From Elusimicrobia bacterium RIFOXYB2_FULL_49_7 (GTDB lineage: Bacteria; Fibrobacterota; OXYB2-FULL-49-7): DNA of 21,880 nt. Numbering within the stretch: position 1 is the stretch's first letter; each line of letters opens with the position of its first letter. The translations under genes and the position numbers were made by a program. Below are positions 5,898 to 14,010 of this stretch, in pieces. The notes below the pieces were generated by a model that had not been told where the DNA came from, searched no databases, and was given only the letters and a program-made list of their open reading frames with translations. The stretch spans positions 9,973 through 31,852 of the forward strand of contig MGVN01000235.1 in assembly GCA_001800515.1 (NCBI GenBank), read 5' to 3'.

Positions 5898-8018
5898 TTA
5901 TGCCCCTTCCAATGCCGTTTGTTGTTCGGCAGCGGCTTTTTGTCTGTGGGAAACGATTTGACCTACCAATAGAACCGATAAGATAGGCCAGATGGAGGCC
6001 ATGGCCAGAATGCCGAACCCTTCTACCACACCCAATTGGCCGCCTACACCCAGTCCCATGGCCAAGACCAAGGGGACTGTGATGGGACCGGTCGTGACCC
6101 CGCCGGAGTCCCAACCGATATTGACATATTCCTCACCGGAACGGATGGTGAGGAAAAGGGTGACCGCATAGGATGGGAGCAAGAGCCAGATCAGCGGAAT
6201 GTTCCACATAATTTTGCACATGCCGAGTACCAAACCGATTCCCACGCCCACGGCAACCGATTGAATCAGAAATGCTTTTTTAAAGGTGCCGACAGTCAAT
6301 TCCTCCACGGTTGATCCTAAGGCATTCAGTGCGGGTTCCGCAATTGTTGCGCCATAACCGATGGCAAAAGTAAAGAGCAGGACGACCAGAATACCCAACA
6401 TACTGTATTCCTTACCGCCGAACAGCGGGCCCTTGGTGGGGATATAGGTGTATTGTTGCATGAGAGAATCATAGCCCGCTGCCATGAAGGGAAGGGATTG
6501 GTATTCATTGTCGATTTTTGTAAAGAAAAAGGTCTCTTTTTCTCCGGAAGGCGAAATGGCGGTTTGGACAATGCTGCGATCAAATCCCTGGATCGTATGC
6601 TGGTTTTCCGGAAGCGGGATGGCTTTGAAGGAAGAGGGTACTTTAGAGCCCACTTGGTTACCGATATTGGTGAGGCCGAGTTCGATACCGCAATTGAACA
6701 GCGACATGCCGATACAGGCAAAAAGGATGCCGATGAACGTTTCATCCGCACGCGGAATCCGCTCACGAAGAATAACGAGCAGAACAAGCATGAGAAAGAG
6801 ACAGAGCGGGATAACGGCCCGGAGCGATGCCAGGGTATTGCGCTTGCTTAGGTCTTTTATGTCAAGTGAAAACTTGCCCCGGTTGACCGTATAATCGGAC
6901 ATTGCTTGTTTCAAGACGGTCTGATCGCCGAAGACGGCCAAGCGCTGTTCTGCGGTACCCAACTCCAGTGCCCATGTCTGTAAGGCGCCGGAGGTCGCGC
7001 CAAATGTTTTCTTTGCCAGCGAGTCGCTCTTGGCGCAGGCGGTTAGGAAGGCGATCATTTTCGATGTGTCATTGTCGAACAGCGCGAGTTGTCCTTCATA
7101 AGAGGCGTTTTTAAAGGCGTAACCGCGTATTCCTTCTTCGCCGCCGAAGAGATAGGTCGCTTTTTCCCGATTTTCCACGGCAAAAAAGCTTTTTTCCGGC
7201 ATCGGATCCGGTACTTTATCAAGATACAAGATACCCGAAAAAAGAACCGTCACAATGGGAAAGAGGGAGGCCAGTGATACCACCCCGAATCCGGCAATGG
7301 AGGAGCCGGCGGAACCCACCACGCGGCAGATACCGATGCCCAAAGCCAATACAAGGGGGACGGTCACGGGTCCGGTCGTGACCCCGCCGCAGTCCCAGGC
7401 AACGCCGGTAAGATAAATGAGATTGGGGTTAAAGGCGGCCCACGTCGATACCAGAAGGAGCAAAGGGCAAAGAACAAAAAGAAAGGGTTTCAGGGAAAGG
7501 TTATACATGAACCGTATCATGCCGGTAATGACCGCCAGACCCACGCCGATGGCTACGGCAATGACCAGCACGGACGAGAGGCGGTTGAGAAAAAGGAAAA
7601 GCAGGGGTGCGTTCCAAGCTTTGACGGAGAAACCGGCTGCCTGCAACACGCCGATGGCCGGTTCGGCCAGGGTGACACCGATACCCAAGATGAAGGAAAA
7701 AATCAGGATAGTGGGCAGTTTTGTTTTTTGAGGCAGCTTGATGCCGTTTGCCTCGCCCAAGGGCATGATACCCAGGAAGAGGCCTTCCATGTAAAAGGCA
7801 AGACCACTGATGACCAAGCCGATGCCCAGGGCAATGACCCCTGCCTGGGCAATGGGGATGCGGAGTACCAGGAGCTGAAAACCCAGCAAACTGAGGACAA
7901 TGACCGTGACAGCACGTACCTGTTCCAGTATCCGTTTTTTTGTGTAGGGGATGAGGAGCCGGACCGCCTGTTTAAAGGAGATTTTGACTTTTCCGGTACT
8001 TTGCTGTGCGGAACCCAT
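5898..8018 (-). CDS. Duplicated DUF1538 integral membrane protein (putative cation transporter)
   Basis: The 706-residue polytopic protein contains two DUF1538 repeats. Each has a LAEPA-type helix motif (GVTLAEPAIGVL at 114-125; GATIAEPALNAL at 556-567) and the strongly conserved WDxGGVTTGPxTVPLVLAxG (208-227; 636-655). Between the two membrane halves (about 35-266 and 396-690) lie soluble inserts at about 268-395 and 455-535. From memory, a paired DUF1538 system (UmpA/UmpB) in Halomonas was reported as a Na+(Li+,K+)/H+ antiporter; here both halves are one chain. Cation transport is therefore inference. The start ATG has GGAGG 5 bases upstream. A consensus-like promoter lies at 8075-8104. The PII-like gene follows 2 bases after the stop. 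Confidence 0.9.
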   Translation of the reverse strand: MGSAQQSTGKVKISFKQAVRLLIPYTKKRILEQVRAVTVIVLSLLGFQLLVLRIPIAQAGVIALGIGLVISGLAFYMEGLFLGIMPLGEANGIKLPQKTKLPTILIFSFILGIGVTLAEPAIGVLQAAGFSVKAWNAPLLFLFLNRLSSVLVIAVAIGVGLAVITGMIRFMYNLSLKPFLFVLCPLLLLVSTWAAFNPNLIYLTGVAWDCGGVTTGPVTVPLVLALGIGICRVVGSAGSSIAGFGVVSLASLFPIVTVLFSGILYLDKVPDPMPEKSFFAVENREKATYLFGGEEGIRGYAFKNASYEGQLALFDNDTSKMIAFLTACAKSDSLAKKTFGATSGALQTWALELGTAEQRLAVFGDQTVLKQAMSDYTVNRGKFSLDIKDLSKRNTLASLRAVIPLCLFLMLVLLVILRERIPRADETFIGILFACIGMSLFNCGIELGLTNIGNQVGSKVPSSFKAIPLPENQHTIQGFDRSIVQTAISPSGEKETFFFTKIDNEYQSLPFMAAGYDSLMQQYTYIPTKGPLFGGKEYSMLGILVVLLFTFAIGYGATIAEPALNALGSTVEELTVGTFKKAFLIQSVAVGVGIGLVLGMCKIMWNIPLIWLLLPSYAVTLFLTIRSGEEYVNIGWDSGGVTTGPITVPLVLAMGLGVGGQLGVVEGFGILAMASIWPILSVLLVGQIVSHRQKAAAEQQTALEGA

Positions 8019-8074
8019 TTGACCTCCAATGAATACGATAAAAACCGATATCTTTGGACAACGGTTTAAAAATT

Positions 8075-8104
8075 ATTATAGAATTTATATCAGAAGCGTG
8101 TCAA
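8075..8104 (-). promoter_or_regulatory. Consensus sigma-70-type promoter for the DUF1538-PII operon
   Basis: On the minus strand, TTGACA (8104-8099), an 18-base spacer and TATAAT (8080-8075) match the consensus hexamers completely. The predicted leader of about 50 bases includes an AAACCG...CGGTTT inverted repeat (8042-8047 with 8062-8067). Confidence 0.8.
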
Positions 8105-8137
8105 TATTCTTTCGTTTCTTAAAATGGTATTTTAATG

Positions 8138-8176
8138 AAAAACGGCTGCCTTTCCGTTTAGGCGAGGCAGCCGTTT
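8138..8176 (-). terminator. Intrinsic terminator of rpsU
   Basis: AAACGGCTGCCT (8140-8151) pairs with AGGCAGCCGTTT (8165-8176), a 12-bp perfect stem with a 13-base loop. On the minus strand it ends in TTTTT, 23 bases after the rpsU stop. Confidence 0.9.
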
Positions 8177-8199
8177 ATGTATTTTGCGTCAGGGTTGAT

Positions 8200-8433
8200 T
8201 TATGCAAAGCGCGATTTACGCGGACGGACCTTGATGATGCCGGCTTCGATCAGCCGTTCCTTTTCCGCCTTGCGGCGAGCCTGGTTAAGCTCGCGCTTGC
8301 GTTTTTCACTCGGTTTTTCAAAATACTGATTTTTACGCACATCCGCAAGAATACCCGATTTTTCGCACGCTTTGGTGAAACGGCGGAGGGCTTTCTCAAA
8401 CGGTTCGGTGGATTTAACGTTAACGCCTATCAT
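8200..8433 (-). CDS. rpsU: 30S ribosomal protein S21
   Basis: The 77-residue basic protein matches bS21: MIGVNVKSTEPFEKALRRF at the N-terminus, the KNQYFEKPSEKRKRE helix core and an Arg/Lys-rich tail (VRPRKSRFA). bS21 sits on the small-subunit platform near the 3' end of 16S rRNA and helps initiation. The gene is monocistronic, with its own promoter (8471-8500) and terminator (8138-8176). Its Shine-Dalgarno sequence is unusually long and rather far from the ATG, which is listed separately. Confidence 0.97.
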   Translation of the reverse strand: MIGVNVKSTEPFEKALRRFTKACEKSGILADVRKNQYFEKPSEKRKRELNQARRKAEKERLIEAGIIKVRPRKSRFA

Positions 8434-8443
8434 TCTGAAACAA

Positions 8444-8453
8444 TCACCTCCTT
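8444..8453 (-). promoter_or_regulatory. Extended 10-base Shine-Dalgarno sequence of rpsU
   Basis: The minus strand reads AAGGAGGTGA, fully complementary to the usual 16S rRNA 3' end (UCACCUCCUU). Ten bases separate it from the ATG, so the GGAGG core is 13 bases away, longer than for other genes in this window (5-8). Confidence 0.75.
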
Positions 8454-8470
8454 AAATTTTCAGAGCAAAT

Positions 8471-8500
8471 AAGATAGTTAATGGCAGGTAACGGGTACAA
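8471..8500 (-). promoter_or_regulatory. Putative promoter of rpsU
   Basis: On the minus strand, TTGTAC (8500-8495), an 18-base spacer and TATCTT (8476-8471). It lies in the 82-base gap between the glycosyltransferase stop and rpsU. Confidence 0.45.
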
Positions 8501-8515
8501 TAATCAAAGATTGTT

Positions 8516-9478
8516 CTACCAGGGAAGTTGTCGTTTCCGTACTCGGCGGTGAAGGGAAGTGAGAAGTCGGGGGAAAGGAAGCAAGGAAAGTACCAAGCCC
8601 AACAGATTTTGCAGGGAAAAGGGATGTGTCCGAAACGCTTTCCAATAGAAACCTCGTGCCTTATCCATGTTTCCCTCTGATCCCAGAAAAAAAGCGGTCA
8701 GAAAATAGAGTCGGCTGAACCGGGCTTTCAAATGAGGCCGCAAGGTCTCATGCCATGCCGGATATTTTTGGAACAATGCGTCCAGGCCCGTTCTGATGTC
8801 TCCGTATTTTTTTTCCGGGTCAAGCTGACGCGAGAGATTCTGTTTGTGACGCCTCCAATTGGCCAGTGGCTCTGAAAAAGCGCAGGCCGGACCTTGAAGG
8901 GCAAATTCAATCAGCTTAAGATAATCGCAATTGACATCCGGTGGCGTAAAAGGACCGCAATCTTCAAAGCATGCTTTCCGCCACATCACTGTACAGGATG
9001 GGATGAAACAGTAATGAAGGGCAAGCGCATCCGCAAGAGAGCCGTTCTTGACAGGATAGCGATTCTGAAAACGCCCTAATACCCGATCTGTTTCGTCAAT
9101 AATCTGTGCATCCGCGTAAGATAAAACCGCATTTGGATGGTTTTCAAGCGCTTGGGTCTGTTTGGCGAAACGGTCGGGTAGCAAGGTGTCATCACTGTCT
9201 ACAAAACAGATATACCGCCCTTTGGACAGTGATAAGCCGAGATTGCGGGCGGTTGCAATGCCTTGCCCCTGACCGTGATGAAGAACGCCTCGGTGGGGAA
9301 TGGAACGGAGAAGCGCAAGGCTGTTATCCGTGCTGCCATCCTCTACAATGATGAGTTCGAAATCCTGAAAAGTCTGGTCTTCAATGCTGCGCAGCGTTCG
9401 CTTAATAAAGCGACCATGGTTGTAGGAGAGGAGTACGACCGAGAGAAGTGGGGAAGAGAGCGTATCGTGATTGCCCAT
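8516..9478 (-). CDS. Family 2 (GT-A) glycosyltransferase
   Basis: The 320-residue enzyme probably transfers a sugar from a nucleotide-sugar donor at the cytoplasmic face of the membrane. Family features are LSVVLLSYNHGRFIKRTLRS (12-31), VEDGSTDNS (45-53), GIATARNLGL (73-82) and the metal/donor motif FVDSDD (92-97). The C-terminal part (MWRKACFEDCGPF, then a Trp/Arg helix) is as in chain-extending GT2 enzymes. The start at 9478 is chosen because its ATG overlaps the asnB stop (TAATG) and AGGGGG precedes it; an in-frame ATG at 9511 is less likely. It is the last gene of the GT4-asnB-GT2 unit; substrate unknown. Confidence 0.92.
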   Translation of the reverse strand: MGNHDTLSSPLLSVVLLSYNHGRFIKRTLRSIEDQTFQDFELIIVEDGSTDNSLALLRSIPHRGVLHHGQGQGIATARNLGLSLSKGRYICFVDSDDTLLPDRFAKQTQALENHPNAVLSYADAQIIDETDRVLGRFQNRYPVKNGSLADALALHYCFIPSCTVMWRKACFEDCGPFTPPDVNCDYLKLIEFALQGPACAFSEPLANWRRHKQNLSRQLDPEKKYGDIRTGLDALFQKYPAWHETLRPHLKARFSRLYFLTAFFLGSEGNMDKARGFYWKAFRTHPFSLQNLLGLVLSLLPFPRLLTSLHRRVRKRQLPW

Positions 9479-11376
9479 TATCGCACCCCCTGAAAATATC
9501 GCAACCACCAAATCTCCAGCGCCAGCAAGGCATAAAGCTTTTTGCCATGATCTCTATGCTGCGACTGATGTTCCTGGATAAGCTTGTCAATAACGGCGGT
9601 GTTGAAACAGGTGCGGCTCATGGAGTCGGCTCCGGCGGCAAGATCACGGTAATTCGAAAGCCATCCTTCCCGCATCCATTTTCCAACAGGAACGGAAAAA
9701 CCTTGTTTCGGCAGGTGTTTCACGGAAACGGGAATCTCCGACTGGAAGGCGAGTTTCAACAAACCTTTGAGTCCTCGCTCGATCTTAAGTGAACCGGAAA
9801 GAGAAAAGAGATATTCTGTCAATGCAATGTCTAAAAAAGGGGCCCGTACTTCCATCGCGGTGCCCATGCCCATCCGGTCGCTTTTTACCAGATAATCGCC
9901 CGGCGCATAGGTGCAAAGGTCTGAATAAAGAGAACGGTTAAGTGCCGTGGTTCCGGGTAAGGGTTGATAATAATATCGGTTTAAATAGCTTACAGAATCA
10001 TTAATGGTTGAAAGCGTTGAACGAATGTCCTGATTCAATAACAGAAGCGCATCGGTTGGCGAGAAATAAGAGCTCCATCGCGCCAGACTTCCTGATTCGG
10101 GCAGGGAGAGCACCTGCGGGAGACGGTGAAGACCGCTTAGATAATCACGGTTCACCGGACGATCCATTTTGGAACGTAAGGGTGAAACCAGCGCTGAAAT
10201 GGCTTTTGCCAGAGCAGGGGTCAGGAATGGAAGCTGTCTTAACCAAGCGTCATATCGATAGCGATCGTATCCGGCAAAGAGCTCATCTCCGCCATCCCCG
10301 CTTAAGACCACCTTGATAGTCTCATGCGCGTGTCGACACAGGAGATGAAAGGGGAGCGCAGAGGGATCCGCAAAAGGTTCATCGAATTGAGAAAGGATGC
10401 GGCTGCTTTCGGTTTGCAAGGTTTGTAGGGTGAGCGTGAATTCATGATGCTGAGTGTTAAAATGATTTGCAACCATTCTTGCCTTGTTCAGTTCCGAAAA
10501 GCCCTTTTCCTCAAACCCAATTGAATAGGTGTGCAAGGGCCCGGTGGACGCTTGAGCCGCGAATGCGGTGATGAGGGTGGAATCCAGCCCGCCGCTTAAA
10601 AAGATGCCGACCGGCACATCCGCTACCAACCGTTTGCGTACACCGTCAGAAAAACGGGAACGAATCTGCCGGATGATTTCCGGCAGGGGAGGGTTTTTTT
10701 CTTGAACGGATAGTTGCCAGTAACGGGCTTGTTCGGAAATGTGACCTTCCCGGATGACCAGAAATTCTGCGGGCTGAACCTTGTGAATCCCATTGAAAAT
10801 GGACATGGAATCCGGTACGAACTGAAGAGTGAGAAAATGGCGAAGGGCTTGTGGGTTCAATATCCGCTCAAATTCAGGAATACTTAACAAGGCTTTAATT
10901 TCAGATGCAAAGTAGAACACGTTGCCAATCTGGCAATAATGGAGAGGCTTTTTACCCAGTCTGTCGCGGGCCAGAATCAATTCATTCTTATTAAAATCAA
11001 TCAAGGCCAGGGCAAACATGCCATCCAGATCCGCAAAGAGTGCGGTCCCCTTTTCTTCATACAGATGCAAAATAACTTCCGAATCGGATGTGGTACGGAA
11101 AATGTGGCCGCGACCGAGTAATGTCCGTCGGAGCTCCCGGTAATTGTAGATTTCCCCATTCACCGCCAGCGCGATATTGTTTTGTTCGTTCCAAAGGGGT
11201 TGTTGTCCGGTGTTCAGATCAATGATGGAAAGGCGGGTATGGCCCAGACCGACGTGATCTTGCTGAAGGATGCCTTGACTATCCGGGCCGCGCGGACGAA
11301 GGCATTGCACCATCCTGTCCAGACAATGGCGTCCTGATTCGGTTGATAATCCGACATAGCCTGCAATGCCGCACAT
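9478..11376 (-). CDS. asnB: Glutamine-hydrolysing asparagine synthetase-type amidotransferase
   Basis: The 632-residue enzyme has an N-terminal class II glutaminase domain (catalytic Cys2 in MCGIAGY; RPRGPDSQG 28-35; NGEIYNY 73-79) that releases ammonia. A C-terminal ATP-pyrophosphatase domain follows, with the PP-loop SGGLDST (261-267) and SGDGGDELFAGYDR (359-372). The classical reaction is aspartate + glutamine + ATP to asparagine + glutamate. In glycan loci such paralogues may instead amidate sugar or uronic-acid precursors; that alternative rests on its neighbours only. Both ends overlap adjacent genes (TGATG with GT4, TAATG with GT2), so the three are translationally coupled. A weak AAAGG lies upstream of the ATG. 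Confidence 0.93.
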   Translation of the reverse strand: MCGIAGYVGLSTESGRHCLDRMVQCLRPRGPDSQGILQQDHVGLGHTRLSIIDLNTGQQPLWNEQNNIALAVNGEIYNYRELRRTLLGRGHIFRTTSDSEVILHLYEEKGTALFADLDGMFALALIDFNKNELILARDRLGKKPLHYCQIGNVFYFASEIKALLSIPEFERILNPQALRHFLTLQFVPDSMSIFNGIHKVQPAEFLVIREGHISEQARYWQLSVQEKNPPLPEIIRQIRSRFSDGVRKRLVADVPVGIFLSGGLDSTLITAFAAQASTGPLHTYSIGFEEKGFSELNKARMVANHFNTQHHEFTLTLQTLQTESSRILSQFDEPFADPSALPFHLLCRHAHETIKVVLSGDGGDELFAGYDRYRYDAWLRQLPFLTPALAKAISALVSPLRSKMDRPVNRDYLSGLHRLPQVLSLPESGSLARWSSYFSPTDALLLLNQDIRSTLSTINDSVSYLNRYYYQPLPGTTALNRSLYSDLCTYAPGDYLVKSDRMGMGTAMEVRAPFLDIALTEYLFSLSGSLKIERGLKGLLKLAFQSEIPVSVKHLPKQGFSVPVGKWMREGWLSNYRDLAAGADSMSRTCFNTAVIDKLIQEHQSQHRDHGKKLYALLALEIWWLRYFQGVR

Positions 11377-12527
11377 CAGCTGTTGCCTTTCCGAGAGGAG
11401 AGTACGGTTTTCTGATATAGCTGATAATATCCTTTGGCCGTATTTTTCCAGGAGAAAAGAGAGGCGATTCGGCGGCTCTCTTTACCAAGGTCCGCTAACC
11501 GTTCCGGGTGCGTTCCAAAATCATTGAGTACCTGCTGAATGGCTTGTGGCGAATCCTTTTCAATGAGCCGACCGTTTCCATTAACCAGTTCCGCACTGCC
11601 GCCGGTATCGGTTGCGGCCACCGGCAGCCCAAAAGAGAGCGCTTCCAGCAGCGCATTGCTCATTCCTTCGTTTAGCGAAGGCAGTATAAATAGGTCGGCA
11701 TCAGCATAGAGAGCGTCCAGCGGCGCTTTGTCTAATTGATCATGAAAGGCGACGGACCCGTTGATGCCAAGGGAGTGGGTCAATGTCTGTAGTGCGGATT
11801 GATCGGGTCCGCTTCCCGCAATATCAAGGTGCCAGAGGGGTTGATTTTGGTTGGCCAGGGCCAGTCCTTTCAGCAAGGCAGGAATTCCTTTTCGCGGGAT
11901 GAGTCTGCCGACAAACAGGAGCCGTAGCGGTTTTCTTCTCGTTCCCGGTTGTGCGATAATCGTCGGAAGGGAAACGCCGTTGGGAATAACTGAGATGTCA
12001 ATATTTGGCGCGCTTTTTAACGCCAAATTCTTTAAGCCTTTACTATTTGCGGTGACCGCGGCGGCTTGGCTGCAAACGGTCTGAAAAAGCGGTCGCAGAA
12101 ACGGATTCAGGGAGCGGAATCGGTCGCTGTATCCCGGCACATCCGATCCCCGGAGAGAGATGATGTAGGGAAGTTGAGGCAGAAAGAAGCGAGGGAGAAG
12201 GCCGGTGGGCAATGCGAAAAAGGCGTGAACCAGATCGTAAGATCTGATTTTCATCAATTCAAGGGCTTTTTTTCGAGCTTCTCGGAGATAGAGCACAAGA
12301 TTCCGCATGCTTTGATAGGAAAGAAGGCCTCTTTTTTGAATATCCAAACGATATAAAGTGATTCGTTTGCTTAAAGATTCGACGGCATCGTGAGAGGCGG
12401 AGGACGCCAGGATATCAATCATCGTATCCGGGAAGGCGGTCTCGAATTCGGCCATCAATGCGGCTGTGGCTTTGCCTGCTCCGCCGCCCAAGGGCGGATA
12501 TTCATAATTCAGCAGGAGAATGTTCAT
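11376..12527 (-). CDS. Family 4 (GT-B) glycosyltransferase
   Basis: The enzyme has about 383 residues from the chosen start. The N-terminal Rossmann lobe has NYEYPPLGGGAGKAT (glycine-rich loop), LVHAFFALPTG and SLRGSDVPGY. The C-terminal lobe has LLFVGRLIPRKG, the E-x7-E region SLNEGMSNALLEALSFGLPV and DTGGSAELV, typical of GT4 retaining transferases such as mannosyl- or glucosyltransferases. The start is set at MNILLLNYEYPP (12527), the usual first strand; an ATG six codons upstream (12545) is equally possible, and neither has a Shine-Dalgarno site. It is first in the GT4-asnB-GT2 unit and divergent from the DUF2079 gene. A weak TTGACG-N18-TATCTT (12583-12554, minus) could be its promoter. 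Confidence 0.92.
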   Translation of the reverse strand: MNILLLNYEYPPLGGGAGKATAALMAEFETAFPDTMIDILASSASHDAVESLSKRITLYRLDIQKRGLLSYQSMRNLVLYLREARKKALELMKIRSYDLVHAFFALPTGLLPRFFLPQLPYIISLRGSDVPGYSDRFRSLNPFLRPLFQTVCSQAAAVTANSKGLKNLALKSAPNIDISVIPNGVSLPTIIAQPGTRRKPLRLLFVGRLIPRKGIPALLKGLALANQNQPLWHLDIAGSGPDQSALQTLTHSLGINGSVAFHDQLDKAPLDALYADADLFILPSLNEGMSNALLEALSFGLPVAATDTGGSAELVNGNGRLIEKDSPQAIQQVLNDFGTHPERLADLGKESRRIASLFSWKNTAKGYYQLYQKTVLSSRKGNS

Positions 12528-12609
12528 GTCGGGAAAGGCGGCCATTATTTGACAAGATAGAATATTCCCTTTTCTTGCGTCAAACGGTGAAAATAGCTAT
12601 TTCTAATCC

Positions 12610-14010
12610 ATGATCATTCGTCTTGTGGTGACGATCCTGCTTCTGGCGGCCGCGGCCCTTATCTTGCGGAAACGGACATTTCCGGATATTCTTTGGCCCA
12701 AGGCGGAAACCTGGTTCGGTGGGTTCTTGTTTTTTCTCTTTTCCGGTCTTTTCATTGCACTGAAATTCAACCGCCATGCCGCTTTATTGACGACCGGATA
12801 CGATCTCTCCGCTTTTGACTACGCTTTTTATAATACGTTGCACGGTTCTTTTATGTATACCCCTTTTTTCGGGGTCAATTATCTGAAAGAACATTTCTTT
12901 CCCTTGGTTTTAGCAGTCATTCCTGTTTATGCTTTGCATCCGGGGCCTGAAATATTGCTTGTTCTTCAGGCTGTGATGGTGGCGGCTTGTGCCATTCCGC
13001 TTTATGCGCTGTCGCGTCGATTGACCGCTTCTCCGTTTTTCTCGATACTGTTTGTCGCCGCTTTTTTAATGAACCCTTTCCTGCTGCGCGGATTGGAATT
13101 TGATTTTCATATTGAGATGGCCGCCCCTTTTCTGTTGTGTCTGCTTTTTCTAACCTATGTCCGGGAGCAACGAGCCGCTTTTTTTGCGGTTCTCCTGCTT
13201 TTCTTTTTTACCAAAGAAAATGAATGGATCACCGGACTTTTTCTTTGTATTGCCTTTTGGTTCGATAAGGATCGCAAAGGCTTTACCTTGCCGCTCTTTC
13301 TTTTTTCCCTGGGTTATGGGTTGTGTATCCTGTTTGTGATCAATCCCCATTTCTCGGCAGGCTTTGGAAAATATATGGGCCGCTATCTGACCTTTGGGGA
13401 GACGCCGTTTCAAGCCGGGTTTTATCTGCTCACTCATCCGGCGGTTCTGCTGAATGGAAATACCCTGCAACAGGCCTTCAAGCTGCTGATGCCTATCGGA
13501 GGGTTGCCGTTGTTGTCGCCCCTGGCGATGGGGGCGCTTCCCGATTTCATCATGCACATGGTGAGTTGCGGCACTCAGCAGAAGGCGCTCCTGTTATATT
13601 ATCCTGCGGCACTCTTAACGCTTCTTTTTATTGCCGGCCTGTTTGCGGTGGCCGGCCTGAAAAAGCGTTTTGCGGCTTTTCCGTTATGGCTTGCACTGAT
13701 CCCGATAGTGGTGATGAACAGCGGTTATCTCCGGTTTATGCCGGTCACCGAAAATGATCGCGCTATTGTTACCTTGTGCCGAAGCATTCCGGACGGACAC
13801 CGTACTGCGGCGGATAATGTGCTGATACCGCACATCAAGCATCAGAAAGAAATCGTATGCGCCTATTATGTATCGGATGAGGTGGAACGGTTCAATTACC
13901 TCATTTTTCGAGAAAAGGATTTTCCCGATCTGGCGGCACAATTGGCCGCCGGGAACAGCCATGTTAAGGCGGGTGAGGCGGGCGGCGTGATTTTATACCG
14001 TAAAGAATAA
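12610..14010 (+). CDS. DUF2079 polytopic membrane protein (possible GT-C-type glycosyltransferase)
   Basis: The 466-residue protein has about nine or ten hydrophobic segments, the first at about 3-20. DUF2079 hallmarks are GYDLSAFDYAFYNTLHG (63-79), the HFFP loop (95-98) after FFGVNYLKE, and EFDFHIEMAAP (163-173). A soluble C-terminal portion (about 375-466) contains DNVLIPHIKHQKEIV, resembling the family's conserved 'PH...R' segment. The acidic residues in the first long loop recall GT-C glycosyltransferases that use lipid-linked sugars, which would suit the adjacent glycan genes; this is inference. The ATG at 12610 has no Shine-Dalgarno sequence. The gene is divergent from the GT4 gene (gap 64-82 bases), and its 3' end overlaps the methyltransferase by 47 bases. 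Confidence 0.88.
   Translation: MIIRLVVTILLLAAAALILRKRTFPDILWPKAETWFGGFLFFLFSGLFIALKFNRHAALLTTGYDLSAFDYAFYNTLHGSFMYTPFFGVNYLKEHFFPLVLAVIPVYALHPGPEILLVLQAVMVAACAIPLYALSRRLTASPFFSILFVAAFLMNPFLLRGLEFDFHIEMAAPFLLCLLFLTYVREQRAAFFAVLLLFFFTKENEWITGLFLCIAFWFDKDRKGFTLPLFLFSLGYGLCILFVINPHFSAGFGKYMGRYLTFGETPFQAGFYLLTHPAVLLNGNTLQQAFKLLMPIGGLPLLSPLAMGALPDFIMHMVSCGTQQKALLLYYPAALLTLLFIAGLFAVAGLKKRFAAFPLWLALIPIVVMNSGYLRFMPVTENDRAIVTLCRSIPDGHRTAADNVLIPHIKHQKEIVCAYYVSDEVERFNYLIFREKDFPDLAAQLAAGNSHVKAGEAGGVILYRKE

Noticed and set aside
5896..6114. N-terminal extension of the PII-like protein
   Set aside because: The extension is low-complexity Arg/His/Gly, the shadow of the DUF1538 coding sequence; the ATG at 5895 has a ribosome site and starts module 1.
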